From Ziziphus jujuba (taxonomy: Eukaryota > Streptophyta > Magnoliopsida > Rosales > Rhamnaceae): a stretch of DNA of 64,000 bases. Under the pieces are notes generated by a model that did not search any database, was not told the origin of the DNA, and worked only from the letters and a program-made list of their open reading frames with translations. Position numbers and translations under genes: made by a program. Every line of letters begins with the position of its first letter. The first letter of the stretch is position 1. This document shows, in pieces, positions 35,445-47,399 of the stretch. The stretch covers positions 14,899,001 through 14,963,000 of the forward strand of contig NC_083380.1 in the NCBI RefSeq assembly GCF_031755915.1, in the 5' to 3' direction.

Positions 35445-36368
35445 TCATGGTTTTTTGGCCACCAAGGAGCGGTGCTAGCTTATTCTAGATCGGAAGTAGA
35501 TGAGTAGATTGTCTCTTGGTGGAAGGCATTCTTTGATGAGTGGAAGTTGGAGAATATTCTGAGACCATGCATGAAGCAATGGAAAGCTCTTCTTTCCAAT
35601 CAACTTAAGGCACCCTATTTCTTCCATAATACCGAGGCAGAGAGGTATCCAACCCACTACTAAATCCAAGTATCCAATTTCCTGTCCTCCAAAAAACCTT
35701 TTCCCTTCAAGTTGCTTCTCAAGAAATGCTAGTGATTCCAAAGCAGGCTCTTTTGCCTTCTACTGTTGTTCTCCTTCAGCTCTACAAGTTCCAAATACTC
35801 CAAATACAACCTGTATACAAAAGAGAGACTATAACCACCCATGCTTACTATAACCATATGAATCCATCCACAAATGCATTTTAAATTTTAGCTTTTGAAG
35901 TAAAATACAAAAAGTGGATAGAAGAGATCCTGATTTAACTAACTGAGTCTTATTATGTAAAGTCTCTTATCAAATCGACCTCATGACACTATGAATCTAT
36001 TAGATCAACCTTTTGAATTTAATTTTAAAGAATACTTCCAACCCAATTAAATAAATCCAAGCAAATACAAAAATGATGTTTATAAAAGACTGTGTGTATA
36101 TATGCATAAGAAAGCAGTTGAAGTATGTACCTTTTTATCGGATAACTTAGTCCAGAAACGAGCTAAGGCTCTTTCAGGAAATGATTTGCTATTACGAAGA
36201 AGAACAGAGACTTTCTTATAAACAGGTGTTAGACTGGAGAAGCAAGGAGCTCTTGTTTCTTGGATCTTCTTTTATAAATTCCAATTCCACACTTTTGAGA
36301 TTCAATGTGCTGTGAATTCTGGCACTGAAAAGACTTCGATTGGTGGCAAACAGCTTCACTTCTCCTAT
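35445..36368 (-). pseudogene. GST copy U3: tau-class GST pseudogene
   Basis: The start codon is mutated (ATA at 36368, where U2 has ATG). About 70 bases of exon 1, covering the ES..LEYID and LLPQDPSE part, are missing near 36178. Exon 2 has a TAG after EGEQQ and a TAG after RIS that removes the last nine residues seen in U2 (TAT to TAG). The remaining text ([31 protein letters not shown]) is clearly GST and closest to U2. Not functional. Confidence 0.85.
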
Positions 36369-37614
36369 TTTCTTGTCAAATCTAGGAGTAAGACTTTGTA
36401 GCTTCTTTTGTGTATATTTATAAGATGTCCCATTTGTTAGGAGATAGTAATTTCTTTGTCAGCCCAGCAAGCCAGGACATCAATATTTTAAAAAAAGAAA
36501 ATTAAAAAAATTGCAATTTAATATTATCTCAAAGTTGACTTGGGGGTAGAGGAAGCTTGTATTGGGAATACAATAAATTACTTTAGATAGAATATGCACA
36601 ATAGTATTTTCATTTTCCATGCTGTATCATTCAGCAAGAGATATTTCATATTCATGCATTAAACAAATTTTGAATATACAATCCAATGTTAAATGTCGTG
36701 ACATCATTTTTTGTGGCATTAAAACGTTGGATGTAGACTTGGACTTTCTTTCTTCCTTCTTTATATTATCATTTGTCATTTATTTATTTATTTATTTTAA
36801 GAATAGTAAAAATATTATATATATATATATATATTAATTTGAGGTTATAAGTATGAAGTCTGATGGAGGTGAACTTACGACTAAGATGTCCTACAAGGAA
36901 AGCAAGACTTTTCTGAGAGTTAGAGGTGGCTAAAATAACAATAAAAAAGAATGAATTCAAGCTGATTAATGAACAGATCATTATTTAGAATTGACCTAAT
37001 TTATGATAGAAAACATGGTAGAAAGATAAGTGCTAAAGGATTAGTATATAATTTCCATTTACATTTTTAGTTTAATTAAGGTATCACTCATATAATTTGT
37101 AATTCTACCATGATACCTATTATAAGTTGAGAAATAGTTTTTTTAAGAGAAGAATTCCGTTATAAATAACAATTTAAAAAAGTTGTTATTATTATTATTT
37201 GTTTTTTAAATGCATGTTGAAATAAGGGACTAAGAATTTTAAACACAAAGTTCTAATCCAGTGCAGACCCTGTGAGGAAATCACCAATGAAGCTAAACCC
37301 TTCAACAGTAGTGAATGTTGCGTAAGTTCAGTTGGATTAATGGAGTCCAAGTGCAATAATTTGCTTACATGTTGGCAGCTGATAAAGGTAGGACCAGTCT
37401 AATAACTTTTAGAAAAGAGTAAATAGATACTATAAACTATTTCCTGTCCAGACCATCAGCTTGAATCTTCTGCCAGGTGTGAGACCAATAGCTAGCTAGC
37501 TGGAACTATTTTAATTTCTTTTACTGTTTTTATGTTTTTTTTTTTTAATTTTTAATTTTTTCTTTTGTTTGAATTCCTTGACCCTTTTGCCTTCCTTTTC
37601 TTGCCACCAAAAAG

Positions 37615-37745
37615 ACAGGCATAAGGAGTTGCCAAAGCCTGAAAAAAGCAAACAGAGAAATATGGAGCTATCCATTCCCAACAAGCTCAAGAAGCTCTGG
37701 GATTTATGGGATTTGTATTGCCTATTTTGCTTTTTCTTTAACACT
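37615..37745 (+). pseudogene. Short coding-like relic (copy 2), possibly DUF4220-type N-terminus
   Basis: An ATG at about 37662 is followed by ELSIPNKLKKLWDLWDL, then Phe-rich sequence. It pairs with the relic at 31820-31950. An acceptor-like ACAG lies before it at 37615. No further domain follows. Confidence 0.25.
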
Positions 37746-38186
37746 TCCAAGAACAAACTATGGTTTCCAACAATGCGAATCTTCATTGTTGGAACTATCA
37801 AATATCCAGAGAGATCTGTGGTGCTGTATTTTTGCTCTGTATTTATTATCAGAATCTAATCAAAATGGAACTAATTTGTTTTGCATATTAATTCCCTCTT
37901 CGAAAAATTCAAGAGACTTATTGTTCACTTCATGTTGAGCTCTAAATATCGAAAAATAAAGCCGGGAATTCTTTCTAGGGAGAAACTCTGATGTTGGTTT
38001 TAGTTTGATAGGAGTATAAGCTTTGCTTCATGTACCATTTTCTTCATGCAATGATGGTTGTGGTATGAAGTAGAGCCACGGGCTCGTCCTTGGCTTTATA
38101 AGCTTCTTTTTTCAGGGTTGGTGCTTTTATATTGTTTCCAAGTTTTTAGTTAGTTGATAAGGTGACATAGTATGGTTAAAATTGAA

Positions 38187-38208
38187 GGGGGGGGGGGGGG
38201 GGGGGGGG
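38187..38208 (+). repeat. Poly-G tract (22 G) followed by a purine-only A/G run
   Basis: Twenty-two consecutive G residues lead into an A/G run of about 50 bases. The homologous position in the U2 block (about 32387) has only a short G run, so the tract expanded after duplication, or the assembly is inaccurate here. Confidence 0.85.
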
Positions 38209-38484
38209 AGAAAGGAAAAAAAGAAAAAGAAAAAAAGAAAAAAAAAAAAAGAAAGAAAATTAGTTTACCAAACACGCACGCTTCTATTCTTGTTAAAAAA
38301 TCCTATCAATCCCCCATTTTGTTTGGTATGGATAAAAGTGTGAAAAAAAAAAAAAGAAAAGAAAAAAATAAGATAGAGTTTAATAGCTAAATTACTATTG
38401 TAAATAATCATAACTAAAATTTTAGAAGAGATTTGGTATTGGTAATGCCCACCAGATATTTTAATACTACTATTTTGGAAGGGG

Positions 38485-38515
<31 letters not shown>

Positions 38516-38792
38516 TATATCTATATATTAATGGCCCATCTTCTCATCCCTCTGACTCGTTTCTTTTACTTGCCTTTCACTTTTCCACATTTTTTAGATT
38601 ACGGATTCAGAGTTTCGGCCTGCTGTTTTTAGGCTAGAATATTATTGTAACCCTAACAAGAAAAGAATAAAAAAAAAAAAAGAGTGCTGCCATTGCATAG
38701 CTTCAGGCATTTCCATCAAGTTTTGTCGGTAGGAAATGGATAAATCGCTTTTCCTTTTTGAAACATTTGCTTTGCAGCGAAGCGAAGCATAT

Positions 38793-38800
38793 TATAAAAT
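38793..38800 (+). promoter_or_regulatory. Candidate TATA box of the NLR gene
   Basis: TATAAAAT lies about 125 bases before the ATG at 38918, with TATAAATG just downstream. It is the best TATA match in the immediate upstream region. Confidence 0.4.
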
Positions 38801-38917
38801 ATATAAATGGAAGCAAGGGGAAGCATCATATTTAGCATACACCTTTGTCATATCTCTCTCAAGGGAATAATCTCTGTCCAATTGTGAACCATTTAGACAT
38901 TTGGAACAATTAGCCAA

Positions 38918-41900
38918 ATGGCATGGTTTGTCCTTTCTAGCTTCGTCGACAGGACCATTGAGATGCTACATTCTGAAGCTGTGCAACAAATTGGTGTGAC
39001 GGATGAGCTTTCAGAACTCAAAAACACCATGTCTAGTATAAAAGCTCGACTTTCTGATGCAGAGGAGAAAGAGGAGCTCGTCGATCACCGGCTATTCGTT
39101 GACCTTGAAAAAGTTGAAGAGTTGGTGGATGACTTGTCCAGTGAGGCTTTGAGACAACAACTTGCAGGGACTCTCAGAAGGGACAGTATTACCAAGAAGG
39201 TATGTACTTTCTTCTCAACCTCCTCAAATCAAGCTGCCTCACAATACAAGCTAGGTGAAAAAATTAAAGGTATTAACAAAATATTAGCTCGACTTAAAGC
39301 ATCTTTACTTGACTCTGGTCTGGTGGAGAGACATGAGGAGAACATAGACGTTGTCACTAGAGGGAAGGAGCCTACTCCCTCATATGTACATAAAGAACAA
39401 GTTATAATTGGGAGAGATAGAGATACGACGGCAATCAAACGATATCTTTTTGATGTCGCCGAAAATAGTGAAGAGAAGAATGTAGAGGTGATTCCTATAG
39501 TAGGTGCGAGGGGTATTGGAAAAACCACACTTGCTCAGTTGGTGTTTCATGATGAGGAGGTGGTGATGCATTTTGATTTGAGATTGTGGGTAAATCTAGA
39601 GACATATCAATTGCAGCAGAAACTTGGTAAAATAGTGAGGGGAAAACGTTATCTCCTTGTACTTGATGACGTGTTGATTGGGAACCCTCTTATGTGGACT
39701 AGTTTGAAAAATTTGTCATCAGGTTGTGCAAATGGGAGTAGAATAATAACAACTAGTTCATATTGGGATGCAGAAATTGAAATTACAAAAAGTATAGGCA
39801 CAACAAAACCATATGAATTAAAGCCATTAGATGAAGAAGAATCTTGGGCTCTATTTAAAAAGGTGGTTTTTGAGAATGGAGAGGAGAAGCAAATCAATTC
39901 CCAGATTGTGAAAAGAATTGTTGAAAGGTGTGCAGGGTCTCCTTTTGCCATAAAGACAATAGGAAGGATGTTACAATCTAAAGATCCGGAAACAGAATGG
40001 TCCACCTTCCTAGAAACGGATATAATTTCAAGAATCCATAGAGGAGATCTTAATTCATTTGAAGCGCTAAAAATTGTTTGGGATAACTTCCCATGGAATT
40101 TGAAAAATTGCTTGGCCTACTGTAGCTTATTCCCTATAGATTTTGAAATTGATGTTAAAACATTAATAAATCTTTGGATAGCACAGGGGTTTATTTATCC
40201 ATCACCAGGAAGACACATGGAGGATGTGGGTTATGAGTATTTTCGAAATTTATGCTGGGAATCCATCTTTCAAGAAGTTGAAAAAGATGAGAATGGCATT
40301 GTAAGTAAGTGCAGAATGGCACCCCTCATGCACCAATTTGTAATTAAGGCAGCAGAACAATTTGTAATACCAGATCTTACAACTTTTGAAGAACTCTGGT
40401 TGCCACAACCTGGACAACTCGGGTCGCCACAACTTGGACAATTCTGGTTGGCACAACATGTCTCGTTTGGCTTTCATCTAGATTCATCATCAATCCTTGT
40501 AAGGTTATTATGGGACAGAGCATACAATTTACACACAATTCTTTTGCCTAGTCAGATGCGTTTGGAAACTGAAGAGACACTAAGTGAGTCATTTTTCGAT
40601 GTGATTATCTTACGTCATAAATTGTTACGTGTATTGGATTTGCATAATTTAGGGATCGAAATGTTGCCGGATTCCATAGGCAAGTTGAAACATCTACGAT
40701 ATCTCGATGTCTCTCAAAATTCAGCCATTAAATCATTGCCAAATTCGATTACCATGCTGCTGCATTTGACAGTGCTGAAACTCTCCTCGTGTTACGGACT
40801 CCAAGAATTGCCAAGAGATATTCATAAACTAATCAGCCTCAGACATGTTGAGATTGACTGGTGCTACAGTTTGACTCATTTGCCACGTGGACTGGGTCAC
40901 CTTACTCAACTTCAGACATTATCAGAATTTGTACTGAGTAAGGACAATCGCCATTCATGTTCGCTAAGCCAATTAGCGGCACTGAACAATTTGAGGGGAA
41001 AGCTCAAAATTAAAAACTTGGAAAATGGCATATATGATTCTAAGGCTGCAATATTGAAGGAGAAAGAGCATCTTACATCCTTAACACTAGCTTGGGATTT
41101 GGATGTCCCTGAAGATACAGCAAAATATCAATTGGATCTCCTGGAGCCTCCTTCCAATATCAAAGAATTGCTTTTAGTCCGCTATGATGGTATCGAGTTT
41201 TCCAATTGGTTTTCCTCACTCAACAACTTGGTTAAATTCTCGTTAAGAAATTGTAAATGCCGACATCTACCGCCCCTCAGTCACCTTTCATCTCTTAAGG
41301 TTTTGATTCTAGATCAGATGACTGATTTGAAGTGTATCTCCAACAAGTATGAGAATAATCATCCTTCATCATCATCAGCATCAGCAGCAGCAGCAGCATT
41401 TTTTCCATCCCTGGAAGAACTTAGGCTTACAGAATTGCCTAATCTTGAGGAATGGTGGGGAGGTGATAATTCTTTGAAGGCAACTGTATCATCATTGCCG
41501 TCATTTCCTCGTCTTTCTAAATTGATGATTGAAGATTGCCCCAAGTTGAGTTCCATGCCTCTTTACACTCATTTAAAAGAGTGGCTAGTGTTGGATAATA
41601 CTAGCTTGGAGACATTCCAACACATAATGAATCCATTCACGTCGTCACAAGTACCCTCAGAGACAAATAAAGAATGGTCAGCAGCATCAACCTCCTCTGC
41701 AGTTTTTGCTTCATCTTCTCTCTCCAGATTGCAAAGTCTCTGTATTATTGGGATTAAGAAGCTTGACATTAGCTACAGTGATGAGATTAAATGGGAAGGC
41801 CTTAGAAATCTACGCTTTCTGAGATTTGATTATCTACCAAAACTAAATGAGCTTCCCGAAGGTCTTCAACATGTTACCACCCTCCAAGAACTCCATATCT

Positions 41901-42133
41901 GGCGCTGTAATATGAAGACTCTTCCAGAATGGATAGGGAAATTCAAGTTCCTTACAGCACTTGGAATTTCAGCGTGCCCTTACTTGAATTCACTGCCTGA
42001 AGCAATAAAAAGCCTCTCCTCTTTAATGACGCTGGAGATTGTGGATTGTCCAATCTTATTGGAAAGATGCAAAAGTGAAAATGGTGCAGATTGGCATAAG
42101 ATTGAACACATTCCAGATCTGTTTTTCCTATGA
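38918..42133 (+). CDS. CC-NB-LRR (RGA-type) disease-resistance-like protein, single exon
   Basis: An uninterrupted frame of 1071 codons encodes an N-terminal coiled-coil region with an EDVID-like VEELVDDLSSEALR (about 66-79), an NB-ARC domain, and leucine-rich repeats from about residue 570 to the end (for example LPDSIGKLKHLRYLDVSQN, LPEGLQHVTTLQELHIWRC). P-loop GARGIGKT is at 196-203 and kinase-2 LLVLDDV at 246-252. Several motifs deviate: only about 20 residues separate WVNLE from LLVLDDV, far fewer than usual, so RNBS-A is largely missing; GLPL is replaced by GSPF (340-343); MHD is replaced by MAP (467-469). The CC region is also short. An Ala/Ser-coding trinucleotide run is near 41365-41400. 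Such proteins act as cytosolic immune receptors; this one is either a diverged, possibly helper or autoactive variant, or a recently unconstrained copy. Confidence 0.85.
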   Translation: MAWFVLSSFVDRTIEMLHSEAVQQIGVTDELSELKNTMSSIKARLSDAEEKEELVDHRLFVDLEKVEELVDDLSSEALRQQLAGTLRRDSITKKVCTFFSTSSNQAASQYKLGEKIKGINKILARLKASLLDSGLVERHEENIDVVTRGKEPTPSYVHKEQVIIGRDRDTTAIKRYLFDVAENSEEKNVEVIPIVGARGIGKTTLAQLVFHDEEVVMHFDLRLWVNLETYQLQQKLGKIVRGKRYLLVLDDVLIGNPLMWTSLKNLSSGCANGSRIITTSSYWDAEIEITKSIGTTKPYELKPLDEEESWALFKKVVFENGEEKQINSQIVKRIVERCAGSPFAIKTIGRMLQSKDPETEWSTFLETDIISRIHRGDLNSFEALKIVWDNFPWNLKNCLAYCSLFPIDFEIDVKTLINLWIAQGFIYPSPGRHMEDVGYEYFRNLCWESIFQEVEKDENGIVSKCRMAPLMHQFVIKAAEQFVIPDLTTFEELWLPQPGQLGSPQLGQFWLAQHVSFGFHLDSSSILVRLLWDRAYNLHTILLPSQMRLETEETLSESFFDVIILRHKLLRVLDLHNLGIEMLPDSIGKLKHLRYLDVSQNSAIKSLPNSITMLLHLTVLKLSSCYGLQELPRDIHKLISLRHVEIDWCYSLTHLPRGLGHLTQLQTLSEFVLSKDNRHSCSLSQLAALNNLRGKLKIKNLENGIYDSKAAILKEKEHLTSLTLAWDLDVPEDTAKYQLDLLEPPSNIKELLLVRYDGIEFSNWFSSLNNLVKFSLRNCKCRHLPPLSHLSSLKVLILDQMTDLKCISNKYENNHPSSSSASAAAAAFFPSLEELRLTELPNLEEWWGGDNSLKATVSSLPSFPRLSKLMIEDCPKLSSMPLYTHLKEWLVLDNTSLETFQHIMNPFTSSQVPSETNKEWSAASTSSAVFASSSLSRLQSLCIIGIKKLDISYSDEIKWEGLRNLRFLRFDYLPKLNELPEGLQHVTTLQELHIWRCNMKTLPEWIGKFKFLTALGISACPYLNSLPEAIKSLSSLMTLEIVDCPILLERCKSENGADWHKIEHIPDLFFL

Positions 42134-42800
42134 CCTCAATCTTCTTCCTCATCTTCAAGTGGTCAAAATTAGGTAACATCTTTTATTAGTCTTCTATATG
42201 CATTTTACCTCTCATTTATATATATATATATATATATATAATCTACATGAAAAGGAGCTTTTCTTATTTCTGATTACTCTGTACCAGCTTCAACAATGAT
42301 GTACATTATCGTGTCTTGAAGGCTGTTGTCAATAAATCAGAGGAGCTGATCTAGGTTCTGAAACAGAGTTGTCATTTTCTCAACCATTAGTGTCATGAAG
42401 GCTGCTGCACTTTGAAGAGAAGATCAAGATGTGATGTTTGATAGCACAGAAAGCTATTTGGAGCAACAGAACAAGAGATTTCAGGAGTTGATGGACAGGA
42501 TATATAGTGTCAGGTACAAGCAGTTCTTCAATTAATCCTCTCTTTTCTCAATGTTTATATTCTTCTTATTTTATAGGACCTTACTCTATATTGTAACTTC
42601 GAGTCTTATACTTTATCATATATATGTTTGTTATATTAGCTCTCTCTATATATATGTATATATTTATTTTAATTTTCCTAGCTTTTAGGTTGCTACAATC
42701 TTTATTAGTGTAGTAAATTAAAGTGCGAACAGGGGTTTGAGATGAAACACAAGTCTGTGTGTTGCTAATACAATTCTTATATGAATTAAGTAACATGTTA
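42134..42800. other. NLR 3' region and spacer
   Basis: No second gene was recognised. It contains an AT repeat (42218-42240). A short open segment at about 42439-42513 reads SYLEQQNKRFQELMDRIYSV and is followed by a donor-like GGTACAAG, so it may be a 3' exon or gene scrap. Similarity to block U6 begins near 42800. Confidence 0.4.
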
Positions 42801-43439
42801 AAATTTAAGCACTATTTGCTATTCGCTAAAGTAAGAATTATTGATTTGTGCAACAAAAAGTGAATGTATACGATGATGATTGAAGTGTAATATGAAGGTG
42901 GCATGGAGAACCAACTTGCAAGGTAACCATACTCTTAAAGTAGATTTGCCGTAATTTTTTTTTGCTTTTCCTTGCAGCAAAGAGGAGCTTTTGTATTCCA
43001 AATTCTACTTTTTTAGCTCTCCATACATTTTCCTCGAAAATTTTCAACTTACAACCATTCTGATATGGTCAAAATTCCTTACTGAAATAATTTGATTGCT
43101 TTTTAGGGATAGAATTAGCAATCTTATACCAGTTATGGAATTTTGTCTTTTTCAATGAATGCTATAAATTGGTATCAATATTTAAGAATATGTAGCATAA
43201 TTTAGCCACATTTGGACAGCATTGTCCCATCTTATTACAAAGATGCCAAAAGAAAGAGAGTTTATTGGCTTGAAAGATGATTGCTATTCAAATACCATTT
43301 CTGGATTGGCATATATAATCCTCTTTTGGTTTAGTTGAAGAATTTTAGTTATGAACTCATTCAATAGGTTAGAAATAAACATCTTATAAGAATATTAGGC
43401 GATGATTCTTGATTGTAAAAGCAAATTCTATAATTCAAC

Positions 43440-43960
43440 CAAAGAAGGTTGAACTGGCCAGTCTTGGAACTGACAATAAAACTTCTTTCCTTAGACCTCA
43501 ATCCATGAATAATTTTCCTTCTCATTGTAGACCCTGCAACTATAGTAGTCAGATCTAATCAACAAATCTCATGGTATGGAGATTTTACGTAGTTAAAATA
43601 TTGAATTGTCATCTATTTTGGGGTAATCAACAACAAAAACTTGTTCTGTAACCTTGTGTCATTTTTCCATTGAGAAGAGTGCTACAAAAGTATCCCCCAC
43701 TTCCTTTGCTGTCTTGGCCTCTCTAATATGCTCCAATCTTTCTTCATCTTTGATAGTCGTAATTGCAAACAACACTTTACCAGCTTTGATCTTCCATTTC
43801 TTCAAAGGCTATGACATTCTCCAGTGGCTCAAGCTCATCACATCCAACAATCTCCCAAAGATCTTGTCCATGCAAAAATAATTTTATACACGTCGACCAT
43901 GCAGTATAATTTTTTGTATTAAGCTCTTTTTGTACTTTTCATCAGCTGAAAGTCACCCAT
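43440..43960 (-). pseudogene. Copia-type gag remnant in the U4 block
   Basis: On the minus strand the text KWKIKAGKVLFAITTIKDEE, then LEHIREAKTAKEVGDTF, parallels plant Copia gag, with stops and frame shifts around it. It aligns with the remnants in the U2 and U6 blocks, and no pol domain is attached. Confidence 0.65.
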
Positions 43961-45042
43961 TATAGTTTACTCTGCTTGATAACAGCAAACAAGCTATAGT
44001 CTTTGTTTTACAATTCTAAGTGATAACAGCAAACAAGCTATAGTCTTTGTTTTACAATTCTAAGTTATGCATCATAAACTAACAACTCTTGAAACAACCA
44101 CACATTTTCTTACTCTGAATTCTCACTTCACACATCCACAGAAAGCACACCTTCCTCGCTTTTAATAAATGCACTATGTTGGTTATTTTGCCACTCTCAT
44201 AGTTATGGCTTATAGGCTCTTCTATTATGGCGGCAAGCTTTCCATCTGATCAAATCACTAAATTCTTGGAGAACACAAAATGCTTGTCTACGTTAGTGTA
44301 GAAAACTCTGTATTTTAGAAACTTGGTGATAATTTTTCAACATATATGTTGGGCCAATTGGATTCCAAAGGTTTCTTTTTTCAAAGTTGGATTTGTCAAT
44401 GCTGTGGAATTTAGTCCTGTCTTACTGCAAAGCATTCCAGATCACTAGTCCTAAATCTCGTCTGGTTTTGTGGAACCTTTTTTGGTTCTTATTCTGTCTA
44501 CATATGCTTAGATTATAAAATCTTGAAATGGCAAATATGTTTCAATATCAAAAAAACCTATTTTTGTCTGCCCCAATTGAGCTCTGAGTTAAGATCTTAA
44601 ATACCTCCAGGCTTCATCCCCCTTACATATGCCATGTCCCCTACTGCTTCTTTGACTACTTTCAACATTTCTATGTGAAAGGTATAGCAATTGGATTGGC
44701 AACTTACAGTGAAATACATAAAAAGCAGCTGTACTTATTTTGTACATATTAACACCAAAGAAAACAAGTATACACCACAAAGTGAACAGGTTATAGGTGA
44801 TGTTTGGATAGATGATACCCTTATTTGCTAAATGCGTGGTGAAAAAAGAAAAAGATTATTAGAGAATTAGTAGTCAAATTACCACCAATTCCCTTTTCAT
44901 CTATTCCTTTGGATTTCTATCGGCAGACTAGATAACAATGACCACTAGTAATAACCTGCAAATGAGCCTGGTGCTAAAATATTCCTCCTTAATTTATTGA
45001 AAAATTAAGCAAAAAAAGAAAAAAGAAAAGGCATTTATGAAT

Positions 45043-45712
<670 letters not shown>

Positions 45713-45759
45713 TTTCTCTATCTTGGTGTAGCTATGCTATAATATAATAAAAATTTCCT

Positions 45760-47160
45760 AGTTTTTTTTTATTTTTTATTTTTTTATATGTGTATTTTAT
45801 AAGATGTCCCAAATAGAAATATTTAAAGATTTAAATAAAAAGAAAAGTCAAAATATACTGCACATATATGGATCAATGGGGATTTATCTTACCCTCACCT
45901 TTTTCAAAACTCAGTTATCAAATTCCCAAATGAAATCAAGCACCAAAGTTAGAATATGCGCAGAAAGTAAAATAATTTTTTTAGATGTAGAATTCAGAAG
46001 TCTTGAACTCTTAGCCAACAGCAACTTGGTCAAATTAGGTCCTTGATATAATAACTTTCTTTTACAGTATTTTATATCATATCAAAAGATAAAAGATAAG
46101 ATTTAAAATTTCATTTATTAATTATTAGATTTTGAAAGGTTTTATTTTTTTAATAAAAATTTAATATGTTACTAAATTTATATTTTATTATATTTGAATT
46201 TTTAATTTTAACTTTGATGTGATCTAAGGATTAATAATGAAAATTTAAATATTAAAAATATCAAGTTCTAATTTAATTAAAAAAAAAGTTATTAGAGTGA
46301 GAGTGTATAAATTTGTTTGATCCTCATGTTAATTTTCTTTTTCTTGTTTAGATCAATGTCAATCCTTTTTATTTTTTTTATTTTATTTTTTTGGATGGAG
46401 TTAGAATGTCAATCATAAAATTTGATGATTAATGTGATATTAAATAATTTTTTTTTTTTTACAAAAAATTTAAAATGGCCCCAAAAAAAAAAAACTTAAA
46501 ACTAGTTTTAATATATAAATTACTAATATTTCAGGAAAAAAAGATATCAAAACATTAGAAATAAAAAAAAATATATTTAATACATATAAGATCATATATG
46601 CTTATTAATTAAATAATTCCAATATACATATTAAATAATTATATAAACATTTTTAAAACCATTACATAATTATATTTTTTTTAACACCATTATTGATAAT
46701 CACTTATACTTTTAAATTCATGTATTGATCTTCAACCAAAAAAAAAAAAAAAAATCATGTATAAATTTTTCAATCTTTAACAAAATCAACGGACAAAAGA
46801 ATAACTTTTTTTTTTTTCAATTATAGTGGAAAAACAAAATTTAAGAACAAGATTAAACATTCATTAAAGCGAAAGCACAAATTAAGAAGAAAGATTTTAT
46901 TTTATTCTTTTAAAACAAAGATTTTAAGGCTAAAAGCAAATTTATTCAACATTAATTAGGCCTTTAACTTACAAAATCATCAATCTTCATATTCAATTCT
47001 TAAATTTCTAGACTTCACACAAAATCCTTTTTTTACACTTTTCAAAACCTAATATTGAATTTTATTTTATTTTACTTTTTTGGGTGAGTCTGTTAAAAAG
47101 ACGGTGTAAAAATGTTGGGTCTCCGTATAAAGATCAAAAATAAAATAAAATAAAGAAAGT
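45760..47160. repeat. Duplicated upstream region of GST U4 (partner about 49800-51240)
   Basis: AT-rich sequence without genes aligns with the region upstream of GST U5. Shared landmarks include GGGGATTTATCTTACCCTCA and AAATCAACGGACAAAAGAAT. Together with the GST and the CDKD 5' segment it defines a unit of about 4 kb. Confidence 0.7.
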
Positions 47161-47175
47161 AAGAAAATTAAAATG

Positions 47176-47319
47176 TTTTTTTTTTTTTTTTTTTTTGGAA
47201 TTTTGGTATCACTGCGCCGGAAGTCGGCGACCCCTAAGCCCCCCATCCCAGGATGACTCGAACTCGCGCCTCTGGGGCGCAAGTAGCAGCGCCTTACCAC
47301 TGGACCATGCTGCTTCGTC
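47176..47319 (-). mobile_element. Intact tRNA-derived SINE with 15-bp perfect TSD
   Basis: On the minus strand the element starts near GAAGCAGCATGGTCCAGTGG (A-box-like TGGTCCAGTGGTAAGG), continues to GAGTTCGAGTCATCC (B-box-like) and ends in an A tail (T run at 47177-47196 on the plus strand). It is flanked by identical copies of AAGAAAATTAAAATG at 47161-47175 and 47320-47334. It is far more GC-rich than its surroundings. The paralogous U5 upstream region (near 51230) lacks it, so it inserted after that duplication. Confidence 0.88.
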
Positions 47320-47399
47320 AAGAAAATTAAAATGTTAAAAAAAAAAAATTTGAAGGGAAATTAAAAATATTTTAATGGAAGTAACATAAAAGGACTAAC

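Larger units (their letters stand above)
35175..38765. repeat. Segmental duplication block containing GST U3 (partner 29280-32868)
   Basis: This is the partner of the U2 block: GST 3' flank, gene and roughly 2.4 kb of upstream DNA. It differs by an expanded poly-G tract and many small indels. It ends about 150 bases before the NLR start codon, so part of the NLR promoter may derive from this block's far end. Confidence 0.8.

Noticed and set aside
41359..41556. Minus-strand frame inside the NLR gene
   Set aside because: Shadow of the LRR coding sequence, caused by the Ala/Ser trinucleotide run.
43654..43881. Plus-strand open frame in the U4 block
   Set aside because: Antisense of the Copia gag remnant, which reads sensibly only on the minus strand.
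47213..47319. Functional tRNA gene on the minus strand
   Set aside because: A- and B-box-like motifs are present, but the A tail and 15-bp target-site duplication show a SINE.
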